Positions 1 through 9,582 are shown, counted from the stretch's first letter. The stretch: DNA of 64,000 nucleotides from Cognatiyoonia sp965661665 (GCF_965661665.1 NZ_CBFIEO010000014.1:20789-84788); one strand, 5' to 3'. Numbers and translations: made by a program. Notes: a model not told the origin generated them from the letters alone.

Positions 1-203
1 GACATGATCGTGCGCAAGAGGAGCGATTTACCCGCGCCGTTTGGACCAAGCAGGCCGGTCACGCCCGATTTTGATACTGTGGCGGTCACGCCATTTAATA
101 GCGGCGCACCCTCATGCGTGAGGCCGATGTTTGAGAGCGTCAGAGCAGGCTCAGCGTGTTGGGCTTGCCCCGGAAACGGGACGATGTGAGCTGTGTCAGA
201 CAT
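1..203 (-). CDS. ABC transporter ATP-binding protein, tungstate type (partial)
   Basis: Only the first 67 codons lie in the window; the gene runs off the left edge. The translation has the start of an ABC ATPase domain with a Walker A motif, GPNGAGKS, at residues 53-60. The ATG at 201-203 overlaps the end of the upstream permease gene by 8 bp, so the two are cotranscribed and probably translationally coupled. The permease looks like TupB, so this is probably the TupC-type ATPase that powers tungstate (or molybdate) uptake from the cytoplasmic face. The substrate is inferred from the partner only; the periplasmic binding protein is not visible. Confidence 0.8.
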   Translation of the reverse strand, partial: MSDTAHIVPFPGQAQHAEPALTLSNIGLTHEGAPLLNGVTATVSKSGVTGLLGPNGAGKSLLLRTIM

Positions 204-903
204 GCGCCATCTCCCGCTGTCGTGGTCCAAGTGCGAAGACCGCTGCATTGGTGCAAAGCGCGATCAATAACAAGATCATGCCAAGCGCCAATGCCATCGC
301 CAATTCCCCGCGCGACGTCTCCAGTGCGATAGACGTCGTCATCACACGGGTCACGTGATTTATGTTGCCGCCGACGATCATCACGGCGCCCACCTCTGCG
401 AACGCACGACCAAGTCCCGCGACAGCGGTGGTCAACAGTGCAGGGTGCGCTTCCCGCAAGAGCGTCATCACCTGCTGGGCCCGCGACGCCCGCATCGCGC
501 GAAGAGTTTCACCGTGTTCCAGCAAGAGGTCCGACACCGTGCCCCGCGTGAGGGAGATGATGATCGGCACGATCAGCACAACCTGTGCGATAATCATGGC
601 AGTGGGTGTGTAGAGAAGTTCAAGCACGCTCAGCGGACCGGCTTGGCTGAACAGCAGATAAAGCGTCAGCCCCACGACCACAGGCGGCAGGCCCATCGCG
701 GCGTTGAAGAAAAGGATGATCGCCTGTCGCCCCGGAAAGCGCGAAATGGCCAAGGCCGCCCCGATGGGGAAACTCAGCAGACAAGCCACAAGTAAAGCGA
801 CCAAAGACACGCGCAAAGACAGCAGCACGATCTCAACAAGATCGGTGTTGCCGGTCGAGATCAGCAAGAATGCTTGTGCAAATGCGTCCGTGAAGCTGGT
901 CAT
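196..903 (-). CDS. ABC transporter permease, TupB-like (tungstate uptake)
   Basis: A 235-residue inner-membrane permease with about five hydrophobic segments. The cytoplasmic coupling loop is recognisable (GETLRAMRAS), followed by the stretch FAEVGAVMIVGGNI, which is typical of tungstate and molybdate ABC permeases of the TupB type. The ATG at 901-903 is preferred to an in-frame upstream start at 924 because GGAGGG lies a few bases before it. The stop overlaps the ATPase start, so both belong to one operon. Tungstate is the likely substrate by family resemblance; molybdate or another oxyanion cannot be excluded without the binding protein. Confidence 0.8.
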   Translation of the reverse strand: MTSFTDAFAQAFLLISTGNTDLVEIVLLSLRVSLVALLVACLLSFPIGAALAISRFPGRQAIILFFNAAMGLPPVVVGLTLYLLFSQAGPLSVLELLYTPTAMIIAQVVLIVPIIISLTRGTVSDLLLEHGETLRAMRASRAQQVMTLLREAHPALLTTAVAGLGRAFAEVGAVMIVGGNINHVTRVMTTSIALETSRGELAMALALGMILLLIALCTNAAVFALGPRQREMAHV

Positions 904-977
904 TGGCCCTCCAGCCGCGACCATAGCGAATTATCGGCCAAGCGTGAGGGGCAAACTACACGGTAAAGCAATTTTGT

Positions 978-1736
978 TCAGGCGAGGTGGATCTGCGTGC
1001 CCCAATCCTGACAGGCCATGGCCAGCTGTTCAGACTGCAGAGCATTGGTCACGAAGTGATCTGCTTCCGCAAGGGATGCGATACGGACGGGGGCTTTGCG
1101 TGTGAACTTGCTACTGTCCCCAACGACAATCGTAGACCGCGCAGCTTGCATGATTTTTTGGCTCACGCGTACCTCTTCAGCATCGAAGTCGAGCAGATCG
1201 CCGTCAGGGTCGATGGCGGAGGCGCCAACAACTGCGATGTCGACCTTGAACCGCTGGATCGCCACGGCTGCAAGGTCGCCTGTCAGCCCGCCGTCCGACC
1301 GCCGCAGGCGACCGCCTGACACGATGACTTCGCAGGATGGATGCGGGGCCAAAATGTTTGCCACGTTCAGGTTGTTGGTCACCACCATCAGATTACGATG
1401 ATTGAGCAGGGCTTGAGCAACGGCTTCGGTTGTTGTGCCAATGTTGAGAAATAGCGAGGCATTGTCAGGGATCAGTCCTGCGGCGGCTTTCGCAATGCGC
1501 CGTTTGAAATCGCGTTGCAAAGACCGCCGCTCGTCATACCCGATATTCGCAACGCCAGAGGGCAGCACGGCACCACCATGCACCCGTTCCAAAAGCCCCG
1601 CTTGTGACATCTGCCGCAGGTCGCGGCGGATCGTTTGAACGGCGACATTCAAGTCCTGTGCAAGAATGTTCGCTTGTACGGAACCGTTCTGTCTGGCACG
1701 GGCTAGGATATAGTCGTGGCGATTGATATCAGTCAT
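978..1736 (-). CDS. glpR: DeoR-family repressor of the glycerol 3-phosphate regulon
   Basis: A 252-residue DeoR/GlpR-type regulator. The N-terminal 55 residues form the winged helix-turn-helix, with the recognition segment VAVQTIRRDLRQM and the conserved wing LERVHGGA. The rest is the DeoR sugar-phosphate sensor domain, with FLNIGTTTEA as the phosphate-binding loop. It is divergent from glpD-glpK across 168 bp that carry a TTTCGG-N9-CCGAAA palindrome. By family knowledge it represses glycerol catabolism and is released by glycerol 3-phosphate. The assignment rests on the domain architecture together with the neighbouring pathway genes. Confidence 0.88.
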   Translation of the reverse strand: MTDINRHDYILARARQNGSVQANILAQDLNVAVQTIRRDLRQMSQAGLLERVHGGAVLPSGVANIGYDERRSLQRDFKRRIAKAAAGLIPDNASLFLNIGTTTEAVAQALLNHRNLMVVTNNLNVANILAPHPSCEVIVSGGRLRRSDGGLTGDLAAVAIQRFKVDIAVVGASAIDPDGDLLDFDAEEVRVSQKIMQAARSTIVVGDSSKFTRKAPVRIASLAEADHFVTNALQSEQLAMACQDWGTQIHLA

Positions 1737-1846
1737 GGGTTCGCTTTGGATGTTCCGCGAGCGTTTAAGGCGTTCAACTCATATATTTTATCAGTAATTT
1801 AATATTCGTTTTGAGTTCGTGCAATAAAAACCGAACATCTTTCTGG

Positions 1847-1867
1847 TTTCGGCTTTCACTACCGAAA
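1847..1867. promoter_or_regulatory. Candidate GlpR operator (inverted repeat TTTCGG-N9-CCGAAA)
   Basis: A perfect 6-bp inverted repeat with a 9-bp spacer lies 37 bp upstream of the glpD start, in the glpR-glpD divergent region. A further CCGAA half site is seen at 1831-1835, and TTCG half sites occur at about 1805-1818. DeoR/GlpR proteins bind such TTTCG/CGAAA half sites, so this is the likely control point for glpD-glpK and perhaps glpR itself. Binding is inferred. Confidence 0.6.
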
Positions 1868-1904
1868 TCCGCAGGTTAGCGCTGTGCCAGTATTGGAGAA
1901 GATG

Positions 1905-3452
1905 ATGAGCACAGACTTCGATCTTTTTGTCATTGGCGGCGGTATCAACGGCGTTGGCATCGCACGGGACGCGCAAGGCCGCGGGTTGCGCGTGGCGCTG
2001 GCAGAGATGGATGACCTCGCCTCCAAGACGTCATCGGCATCAACCAAGCTGTTCCATGGCGGTCTGCGCTATCTTGAGTTTTTTGAGATTGGCCTTGTCC
2101 GCAAAGCCTTGATTGAGCGCGAGCTGTTGCTCAAAGCCATGCCGCACATCAGTTGGCCGATGCGATTTGTGCTGCCATATCACAAAGACATGCGGTTTGA
2201 GGGGGAAACCCCGACATCCAAGCTTCTCTCCACCGTTATGCCATGGATGAAAGGCCGCCGGCCGTCGTGGCTGATCCGGCTTGGTCTGGCACTTTATGAC
2301 AATCTCGGTGGGTGGAAGAGCCTGCCGCAAACGCGGACGTTGCATCTGCCGACGAACCCCGTGGGCAAGGCACTGAAGTCCAAGTTCAAACTAGCTTACG
2401 AATATTCCGACTGCTGGGTGGAAGACTCGCGGCTTGTCGTCCTGAATGCGCGGGATGCGGAAGAACGCGGCGCACTGATCATGACCCGCACCAAAGTCGT
2501 GTCCGCTGAACGTGAGGGCGATCACTGGTCTATCACGATGGAAGGACCGGATGGTATCGAGACTGTGACCGCGCGTGGGTTGGTCAATGCGGGCGGCCCT
2601 TGGGTTGAGGATATCGTCAAAAACACCGTGCGGCTGAACAGCACTGAAGGCATTCGTTTGGTCCGCGGTTCCCACATCGTGACAAAGCGGCTGTTCGACC
2701 ATGACAAGGCATATTTTTTCCAAGGTGAGGATGGGCGGATCATCTTTGCAATTCCCTATGAGACGGATTTCACGCTAATTGGCACCACGGACGCCGAACA
2801 TGACGATCTGTCCAAGGAACCGACGGCGACAGAGGAAGAGCAGGACTACCTGATCGAATTCGCCAACAACTATTTCACCCAGACGATCACACGCGACGAT
2901 ATCGTTTGGACCTATTCAGGTGTGCGTCCGCTTTACGACGACGGAGCAAAATCAGCTACGGCGGCGACACGCGACTATGTTTTGTCGCTCGACACTAACG
3001 GACCCGTGCTTCTGAACGTCTTTGGCGGCAAGATCACGACCTACCGCAAGCTTGCCGAAGCCGTGCTGGAAAAGCTGAAGCCGCATGTCGGCGGGCAGGG
3101 CGAATGGACGGCAAAGGTTCCCTTGCCCGGCGGTGATTTCCCCGTGAGCAAGGTGAACGCGCGTATCGATGATCTGCAAGATAAATATTCGTTCCTCAAC
3201 GGTCGCTGGGCCAAACGGCTGTTCCGTGCCTATGGCACCGAAGCGGAGGAGGTGCTGGGCAAAGCTAAATCTGCGGCTGATTTGGGGGAGATGTTCGGCG
3301 CTGATCTGAGTGCTGCTGAAGTGATGTGGCTGATGGACAAGGAATACGCGCAAACGGCGGAAGATGTCATCTGGCGTCGCAGCAAGCTGGGTCTGCGCCT
3401 GACCAAAGACCAGATCGCGCGAATTGATGACTTCATGCGGAGCCAACAATAA
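1905..3452 (+). CDS. glpD: Aerobic glycerol-3-phosphate dehydrogenase
   Basis: A 515-residue FAD-dependent enzyme that oxidises sn-glycerol 3-phosphate to dihydroxyacetone phosphate and passes electrons to the quinone pool at the inner membrane. The N-terminus has the dinucleotide-binding motif GGGINGVG at residues 11-18. Further on are STKLFHGGLRYLE, a family signature, and GGKITTYRKLAE near residue 375; the C-terminal helical domain is complete. The ATG at 1905 is chosen because GGAG lies 6 bp before it; ATGs at 1902 and 1884 are in frame but worse placed. glpK follows after 36 bp, so the two form one operon. Confidence 0.95.
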   Translation: MSTDFDLFVIGGGINGVGIARDAQGRGLRVALAEMDDLASKTSSASTKLFHGGLRYLEFFEIGLVRKALIERELLLKAMPHISWPMRFVLPYHKDMRFEGETPTSKLLSTVMPWMKGRRPSWLIRLGLALYDNLGGWKSLPQTRTLHLPTNPVGKALKSKFKLAYEYSDCWVEDSRLVVLNARDAEERGALIMTRTKVVSAEREGDHWSITMEGPDGIETVTARGLVNAGGPWVEDIVKNTVRLNSTEGIRLVRGSHIVTKRLFDHDKAYFFQGEDGRIIFAIPYETDFTLIGTTDAEHDDLSKEPTATEEEQDYLIEFANNYFTQTITRDDIVWTYSGVRPLYDDGAKSATAATRDYVLSLDTNGPVLLNVFGGKITTYRKLAEAVLEKLKPHVGGQGEWTAKVPLPGGDFPVSKVNARIDDLQDKYSFLNGRWAKRLFRAYGTEAEEVLGKAKSAADLGEMFGADLSAAEVMWLMDKEYAQTAEDVIWRRSKLGLRLTKDQIARIDDFMRSQQ

Positions 3453-3488
3453 CCTAGTCTGCTCAAAATTATCGGGGAGAGAAACGCT

Positions 3489-4976
3489 ATGACCTATATT
3501 CTGGCGATTGATCAGGGCACCACTTCCAGCCGCGGGATCGTGTTCGACAAGGACATGTCGATTGTCGCGATTGCGCAGCAGGAATTTGATCAGCATTTCC
3601 CCAAATCCGGCTGGGTTGAACATGTGGCCAACGACCTGTGGACCACGACCGTCGCAACGGCCAAAGGCGCGATTGATAAAGCGGGGCTTCATCCCTCGGA
3701 CATTCAAGGCATCGGCATCACCAACCAGCGCGAAACTACAATCGTGTGGGACAAGCGCACCGGGGAGGCTGTTCACAACGCGATCGTTTGGCAGGACCGC
3801 CGTACGTCGGATATATGTCAGGAGCTAAAGAATGATAGCTTAGAAGCGGAAATCACGGAAAAGACAGGGCTTTTGCTCGATCCCTATTTCTCTTCCACCA
3901 AAGTGAAATGGATCCTCGACAACGTAGATGGCGCACGCGCGGATGCCGAAGCGGGCTATCTGTTGTTTGGCACAGTTGATTGCTATCTCATCTGGAAGTT
4001 CACCAATGGTGCACGGCACGTCACCGATGCCACCAACGCGGCGCGGACTATGCTCTTTAACATTCGTGACAATGCCTGGGACGCAGGCATTTGTGAGCGG
4101 CTCGGTATCCCTATGAGAATGTTGCCAGAAGTGCTTGATTGTGAGGCGGATTTTGGAACAGTCTCTGCTGAGATACTTGGTGCAGACTTGCCAATTTTGG
4201 GCGTCGCAGGCGATCAGCAAGCGGCAACGCTTGGCCAAGCCTGTTTTGCGCCAGGCATGTTGAAATCCACCTATGGAACGGGCTGTTTTGCGCTTTTGAA
4301 TACAGGTGAAACGCTGGTTCGAAGCCAAAACCGTCTGCTCGGCACCATCGCCTATCGTTTGAATGGCAAAACCACCTACGCGCTCGAAGGGTCGATCTTC
4401 ATCGCTGGTGCGGTGGTGCAATGGCTGCGCGACGGTTTGGGGATCATCGCCAAGGCCGCTGACACGCATCCCTTGGCTGAGAAGGCCGATCCAGAGCAGG
4501 AACTTTACCTTGTTCCGGCATTCACCGGCATCGGAGCGCCACATTGGGACGCCAACGCCCGTGGCGCTATTTATGGCCTCACACGCGGCTCTGGCCCTGC
4601 CGAGTTCGCCAAAGCAGCGCTGGAAAGCGTCGGCTTCCAAACGCGGGAGCTTTTGGACGCAATGCATGCGGACTGGGACGGCGCGACAGAGGACTCAGTG
4701 TTGCGTGTGGATGGGGGGATGAGCGCCTCCGATTGGACGATGCAGTTTTTGTCCGACATTCTTGATGCGCCTGTGGATCGCCCGAAGGTCTTGGAAACGA
4801 CAGCGCTCGGCGTGGCATGGCTCGCTGGGATGCGGGCAGGGATCTATCCCGATATGGATGGGTTTGCGGCGAATTGGGCGCTTGATCAGCGGTTTGAGCC
4901 GAATATGGATCAAGAAATACGCAACCAGCGCTATTCGGGTTGGCAGGATGCAATCCGGCGGACGCTCAGTTCCTGA
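3489..4976 (+). CDS. glpK: Glycerol kinase
   Basis: A 495-residue FGGY-family kinase of normal length that makes sn-glycerol 3-phosphate from glycerol and ATP in the cytoplasm. The N-terminal phosphate-binding loop DQGTTSSRG is at residues 8-16. Glycerol-site segments TNQRETTIVWD and WQDRRT follow, and the C-terminal ATPase fold includes RVDGGMSASDW. A GGGGAGA ribosome binding site sits about 9 bp before the ATG. It feeds GlpD directly and is presumably controlled by GlpR. Its 3' end overlaps, in antisense, the tail of a degraded sulfotransferase reading frame. Confidence 0.96.
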   Translation: MTYILAIDQGTTSSRGIVFDKDMSIVAIAQQEFDQHFPKSGWVEHVANDLWTTTVATAKGAIDKAGLHPSDIQGIGITNQRETTIVWDKRTGEAVHNAIVWQDRRTSDICQELKNDSLEAEITEKTGLLLDPYFSSTKVKWILDNVDGARADAEAGYLLFGTVDCYLIWKFTNGARHVTDATNAARTMLFNIRDNAWDAGICERLGIPMRMLPEVLDCEADFGTVSAEILGADLPILGVAGDQQAATLGQACFAPGMLKSTYGTGCFALLNTGETLVRSQNRLLGTIAYRLNGKTTYALEGSIFIAGAVVQWLRDGLGIIAKAADTHPLAEKADPEQELYLVPAFTGIGAPHWDANARGAIYGLTRGSGPAEFAKAALESVGFQTRELLDAMHADWDGATEDSVLRVDGGMSASDWTMQFLSDILDAPVDRPKVLETTALGVAWLAGMRAGIYPDMDGFAANWALDQRFEPNMDQEIRNQRYSGWQDAIRRTLSS

Positions 4977-5524
4977 CGCTGGGCAATTTGCCACAGATCA
5001 AACTTAAGGCGACATTCGTCTTGCAGTCGCGCTTTGATGTCTTCGTCGAGGTTTACGCTTAAGGGTGGCGACACATTGTGTTGGTTGGTTTCAATGTCGC
5101 GCCCCAATTTGTGTGAGAGAAACCGTAGCGCGGATAGGTACATATCATATTGGTAAAGGTGATCGATTCCGAGCTGTCCATCCTGTCCAATTAGGAAATT
5201 GGATTACTTCCCCAAATTCGCAAGTGGGGCAGGATCATCGGCCAAATATTCCAGCACAAATTCATTGAAAGTCACGTCTCGCGTGCTTTGGGGTTGGCCG
5301 AGCAGATACTCGATCAATGCGAAGGTTTCGAGTTTTGAAGGGGCGCCAAGTTCCCAAAGTGTCCGTTCCAAGCTTCGTCGATAGCGCCGCACGTTCATAT
5401 GTTTCAGGCTCGGTGGCGATCTCACGGTCATGCACGCATGTGCCATCAAAGCCCTCTGTAGGGTGGTCGATCCGCTCTTTGTCGTGGCGAAGATCACCAG
5501 TTTTTTATTAAATAATACAAGCAT
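4931..5524 (-). pseudogene. Degraded sulfotransferase-family gene
   Basis: Read from ATG 5522-5524, the frame starts as a PAPS-dependent sulfotransferase with the 5'-phosphosulfate loop TKSGST at residues 15-20. Two lesions are visible. After residue ALI the usual REP...SWYRYR segment (3'-phosphate site) is missing and the frame jumps to EYLLGQPQST, which suggests an in-frame deletion of roughly 15-25 codons. A TAA at 5204-5206 then stops the frame. The same frame continues with recognisable family sequence (GIDHLYQYDMYL) to 4931, overlapping glpK antisense. A CAA to TAA change would explain the stop. It is probably a dead relative of the sulfotransferases at 40-64 kb. Confidence 0.7.
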
Positions 5525-5652
5525 CTGTCGAAAATTGCGCCCGAAACCGCTGTTGCCATAGAAAATCAATACTTCGTTAACCACCAGAGAAGTATGATGA
5601 GTGATGAAGATTTTAGTTGAAATGTTCTTGCTTTGGTCTCATTAAGAAAAGA

Positions 5653-5667
5653 GAACATAAAAAGAAC
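5653..5667. promoter_or_regulatory. SOS box (LexA site) of recA, GAAC-N7-GAAC
   Basis: The direct repeat GAACATAAAAAGAAC lies 50 bp upstream of the recA start. It equals GTTC-N7-GTTC on the other strand, the known LexA recognition sequence of Alphaproteobacteria. A weaker GTTC-N7-like copy is present at about 5624-5638. This indicates classical damage-inducible control of recA. Confidence 0.88.
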
Positions 5668-5716
5668 ATAGCAGTGATTGCCGCCCCGTTGTGGGCGTGA
5701 CATAAGGACATGAAAG

Positions 5717-6805
5717 ATGGCAGCAACGGCAGAACTCCTTTCGATGAGCGACAAGAAAACATCCGATAAGCAAAAGGCGCTTGATAGCGCACTTGCACAG
5801 ATTGAGCGCCAGTTTGGCAAGGGCTCAATCATGAAGCTGGGCGGTGAGAACCAGTTCCAAGATATTGAAGCGACGTCTACAGGATCACTTGGCCTCGATA
5901 TCGCGCTTGGTATCGGCGGCCTGCCGAAAGGCCGGATCATTGAGATTTACGGGCCTGAAAGCTCCGGTAAGACGACGTTGACCCTTCATGCTGTGGCGGA
6001 AGAGCAGAAAAAAGGCGGCGTTTGCGCCTTCGTAGATGCGGAACACGCGCTTGATCCGCAGTATGCGAAGAAGTTGGGCGTGAACCTTGATGAGCTTCTG
6101 ATTTCGCAGCCGGACACAGGTGAGCAGGCGCTTGAGATTGTTGATACGCTCGTACGCTCTGGCGCGGTGAACCTAATCGTAGTTGACTCCGTCGCGGCGC
6201 TGACGCCGAAATCAGAGCTTGAAGGCGACATGGGCGACAGCAGCGTCGGCGTACATGCCCGTCTGATGTCGCAAGCGATGCGGAAGCTGACAGGCTCCAT
6301 CAACCGCTCCAACTGTATGGTGATTTTCATCAACCAAATTCGGATGAAGATTGGTGTGATGTTTGGCTCGCCTGAGACGACAACAGGGGGCAACGCGCTG
6401 AAGTTCTACTCCTCCGTCCGTCTCGACATCCGCCGTATTGGTGCGATCAAGGACCGCGATGAGGTTGTGGGCAACGCAACCCGTGTGAAAGTGGTTAAGA
6501 ACAAGGTGGCCCCACCGTTCAAGCAGGTGGAATTCGACATTATGTATGGCGAGGGCATCTCAAAGAACGGCGAACTGTTGGACCTTGGTGTGAAAGCTGG
6601 CGTGGTTGAGAAATCAGGCGCTTGGTTCAGCTATGGTGATGAGCGGATCGGACAGGGGCGTGAAAACTCCAAGATGTTCCTGAAAGAGAACCCTTCTGTG
6701 GCGCTTGAAATCGAAGATAAAATCCGCGCGGCGCACGGCCTCGATTTCGATATGGAACAGAACGATCCCGATAAGAATGATGACGACGCGCTCGTAGAAG
6801 TTTAA
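5717..6805 (+). CDS. recA: Recombinase RecA
   Basis: A 362-residue RecA of typical length. It forms ATP-dependent filaments on single-stranded DNA, pairs homologous DNA and triggers LexA self-cleavage. The Walker A motif GPESSGKT is at residues 79-86 and Walker B is in LIVVDSVAAL. Loop L2, with GGNALKFY, and an acidic C-terminal tail are present. AAGGA lies about 10 bp before the chosen ATG. The upstream SOS box shows LexA control. The gene stands alone between a sulfotransferase pseudogene and alaS. Confidence 0.98.
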   Translation: MAATAELLSMSDKKTSDKQKALDSALAQIERQFGKGSIMKLGGENQFQDIEATSTGSLGLDIALGIGGLPKGRIIEIYGPESSGKTTLTLHAVAEEQKKGGVCAFVDAEHALDPQYAKKLGVNLDELLISQPDTGEQALEIVDTLVRSGAVNLIVVDSVAALTPKSELEGDMGDSSVGVHARLMSQAMRKLTGSINRSNCMVIFINQIRMKIGVMFGSPETTTGGNALKFYSSVRLDIRRIGAIKDRDEVVGNATRVKVVKNKVAPPFKQVEFDIMYGEGISKNGELLDLGVKAGVVEKSGAWFSYGDERIGQGRENSKMFLKENPSVALEIEDKIRAAHGLDFDMEQNDPDKNDDDALVEV

Positions 6806-6823
6806 CCGCTCAAACAGTCTCAA

Positions 6824-6852
6824 AAAGGGCGTCGCGGCGTGCGGTGCCCTTT
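6824..6852 (+). terminator. Possible terminator after recA
   Basis: AAAGGGC and GCCCTTT form a 7-bp stem around a GC-rich loop 19 bp after the recA stop. There is only a weak T-rich tail, so intrinsic termination is plausible but not certain. Confidence 0.4.
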
Positions 6853-6930
6853 GTCATTTGACCTGTGGACCTTTTAAGGAGCCAAGGGTATTTCTGGCCT
6901 TCAAACATTGACCCATTTGGATGAAGCGCC

Positions 6931-9579
6931 ATGACCAGCCTTGCCGACATTCGTTCGACGTTTCTTGATTATTTTGGACGGCAGGACCATGAGGTCATCG
7001 CCTCAAGCCCGCTTGTCCCGCGCAATGACCCCACTTTGATGTTTACCAACTCTGGCATGGTGCAATTCAAGAACCGCTTTACGGGCGTGGAAAGCGGCGA
7101 TTACCAGCGTGCGACTTCCTCACAGAAATGCGTACGGGCAGGTGGTAAGCACAACGACCTCGATAACGTGGGCTATACAGCGCGCCACCACACGTTTTTC
7201 GAGATGCTCGGCAACTTCAGCTTTGGCGACTACTTCAAAAATGAAGCGATCCCGTTTGCTTGGGAATTGCTGACCAAAGATTTCGGCATCGACAAGTCGA
7301 AACTGATGACAACCGTTTATCACACGGATGATGAAGCGTTCGATATCTGGAAAAAGCTCGGCGTTCCCGAGGATCGAATCATTCGCATCGCAACCGATGA
7401 CAATTTCTGGCGCATGGGGCCAACCGGTCCGTGTGGTCCCTGTACTGAGATTTTCTACGACCACGGCGATCACATTTGGGGAGGTCCTCCGGGTTCGCCT
7501 GAGGAGGACGGCGACCGCTTCATCGAGATTTGGAACGTCGTCTTCATGCAGAACGAACAGTTCGATGACGGGTCGATGGCGCCGTTGGAGATGCAATCAA
7601 TCGACACGGGCATGGGATTGGAGCGCATCGCTGCGTTGCTTCAGGGCAGCCACGATAACTACGATACGGACCTTTTCAAGGCATTGATTGAGGCCTCCGC
7701 ACATGCGACCTCAACCGATCCTTATGGCGAGCAGAACGTGCATCACCGTGTGATTTCCGATCACCTGCGGTCCACGTCCTTCTTGATTGCTGAAGGGGTA
7801 CTGCCCTCAAACGAAGGGCGCGGGTATGTGCTGCGTCGGATCATGCGCCGCGCAATGCGGCATGCGCATCTACTGGGGGCGAAATACCCTGTCATGCACA
7901 AACTGGTGCCCGCTTTGGTGCAGCAGATGGGCGTGGCTTATCCGGAACTGGGTCAAGGTCAGAAACTGATTGAAGAAACGCTTTTGAATGAAGAAGTGCG
8001 GTTCAAGACGACTTTGGATCGCGGCCTGAAGCTTTTGGATGATGAATTGTCGAACCTGCCAGACGGTGCTGACCTTCCAGGCGACGCGGCGTTCAAGCTT
8101 TATGACACCTATGGATTCCCGCTCGACCTCACTCAAGATGCGTTGCGCGAAAGGGGCCGCGGTGTCGACAGCGACGGTTTCGATGCCGCAATGGCAGAGC
8201 AAAAGGCCAAAGCTCGCGCGGCATGGTCCGGCACGGGCGAGGCGGAGAACGCCACTATCTGGTTCGACGTTGCTGAAGAGAACGGTGCTACAGATTTCTT
8301 AGGTTACGAATCCATCAACGCCGAAGGACAGATCGTCGCCATCGTGCAGGATGGTGAGGCGAAGGATGCCGCCAAAGGCACAGTGCAGGTCGTCCTGAAC
8401 CAGACGCCGTTCTACGCGGAAAGCGGCGGTCAGGTTGGTGACAGCGGTACCCTCAAAACCAATACGGGGACAGTTATTGTCACGGACACAAAGAAGGTCG
8501 CCAATGTCTTCATTCACATCGGTGAGGTGAGCGATGGCGAGATTAAGAAGGGCCAAGGTGCGGAGCTTTCGGTCGATGCGAACCGCCGCGCTGCGATTCA
8601 AGCAAACCACTCCGCCACCCACCTCTTGAATGAGGCGCTGCGCAACACGTTGGGTGATCACATTGCGCAACGTGGCTCTCTGAATGCGCCGGATCGGTTG
8701 CGGTTTGATTTTAGCCACAACAAGGGAGTTGTCCCTGAGGAATTGAAAGCGGTGGAGGCGGAGGTAAACAAGCTCATCCGCCAGAACTCTAACGTCGAAA
8801 CCCGCATCATGACCCCGGACGACGCCCGCGCGATGGGCGCGCAAGCGCTCTTTGGGGAGAAATACGGCGACGAGGTGCGCGTGGTGTCGATGGGCATCGC
8901 CGAAGGGTCTGGCAGAGGTACAGACGGCGACACCTACAGTCTGGAGCTTTGTGGCGGTACTCATGTGAAGCAACTGGGCGAGATTGGTGCGTTCGTCGCA
9001 CTCAGCGACAGCGCCTCTAGCGCAGGTGTGCGACGGATCGAGGCGCTGACGGGTCAGGCGGCATTGGATCATTTTGCCACGCAGGCAGAAAGATTGTCTG
9101 CCGTGGCGCAAACCATGAAGACCTCGATTGGCGAGGTTGAGGAGCGCGTGAAAGCGCTAATGGAAGAGCGCAAAGCCTTGTCCAACGAAGTGGCGCAACT
9201 GCGCCGCGAACTTGCGATGGGCGGCGGCGGCACTGGCGGTCCAACGCAAGAAGATTTGAATGGCACATGCTTCATGGGTCAGGTTCTGTCAGGCGTGTCT
9301 GGGAAAGAACTGCCCGCACTGGTTGATCAGTTCAAAGAGCGGGTAGGTAGTGGCGTTGTCCTCCTCATCTCGGACGCAGGCGGCAAAGCCGCCATCGCGG
9401 CGGGTGTGACCAAGGATCTGACGGAGAAGTTCAACGCGGTCGACATTCTGCGCACAGCGGTTGAGGCTTTGGGCGGCAAAGGTGGCGGTGGCCGGCCGGA
9501 CATGGCGCAAGGCGGCGCTGCGAGCGCAGAAAAAGCTGATGACGCTATCGCTGCTGTTAAAGCGAAATTGGGGGAATAG
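6931..9579 (+). CDS. alaS: Alanine--tRNA ligase
   Basis: An 882-residue class II synthetase of normal bacterial length that charges tRNA-Ala. The N-terminal catalytic domain includes GRQDHEVIASSPLVPRNDPT and the HHTFFEMLGNFSFGDYF region. The middle editing domain has the zinc ligands HSATH and CGGTH, which remove mis-charged Ser or Gly. A C-terminal coiled-coil and DHHA1-like domain follows, ending in a glycine-rich tail with GGGGRPDMAQGG. The DUF1330 gene follows after 3 bp, so the two are probably cotranscribed. Confidence 0.97.
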   Translation: MTSLADIRSTFLDYFGRQDHEVIASSPLVPRNDPTLMFTNSGMVQFKNRFTGVESGDYQRATSSQKCVRAGGKHNDLDNVGYTARHHTFFEMLGNFSFGDYFKNEAIPFAWELLTKDFGIDKSKLMTTVYHTDDEAFDIWKKLGVPEDRIIRIATDDNFWRMGPTGPCGPCTEIFYDHGDHIWGGPPGSPEEDGDRFIEIWNVVFMQNEQFDDGSMAPLEMQSIDTGMGLERIAALLQGSHDNYDTDLFKALIEASAHATSTDPYGEQNVHHRVISDHLRSTSFLIAEGVLPSNEGRGYVLRRIMRRAMRHAHLLGAKYPVMHKLVPALVQQMGVAYPELGQGQKLIEETLLNEEVRFKTTLDRGLKLLDDELSNLPDGADLPGDAAFKLYDTYGFPLDLTQDALRERGRGVDSDGFDAAMAEQKAKARAAWSGTGEAENATIWFDVAEENGATDFLGYESINAEGQIVAIVQDGEAKDAAKGTVQVVLNQTPFYAESGGQVGDSGTLKTNTGTVIVTDTKKVANVFIHIGEVSDGEIKKGQGAELSVDANRRAAIQANHSATHLLNEALRNTLGDHIAQRGSLNAPDRLRFDFSHNKGVVPEELKAVEAEVNKLIRQNSNVETRIMTPDDARAMGAQALFGEKYGDEVRVVSMGIAEGSGRGTDGDTYSLELCGGTHVKQLGEIGAFVALSDSASSAGVRRIEALTGQAALDHFATQAERLSAVAQTMKTSIGEVEERVKALMEERKALSNEVAQLRRELAMGGGGTGGPTQEDLNGTCFMGQVLSGVSGKELPALVDQFKERVGSGVVLLISDAGGKAAIAAGVTKDLTEKFNAVDILRTAVEALGGKGGGGRPDMAQGGAASAEKADDAIAAVKAKLGE

Positions 9580-9582
9580 GCC

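Noticed and set aside
8299..9111. A 270-codon minus-strand frame inside alaS
   Set aside because: It is a shadow of the alaS reading frame in high-G+C DNA, with low-complexity composition and no ribosome site.
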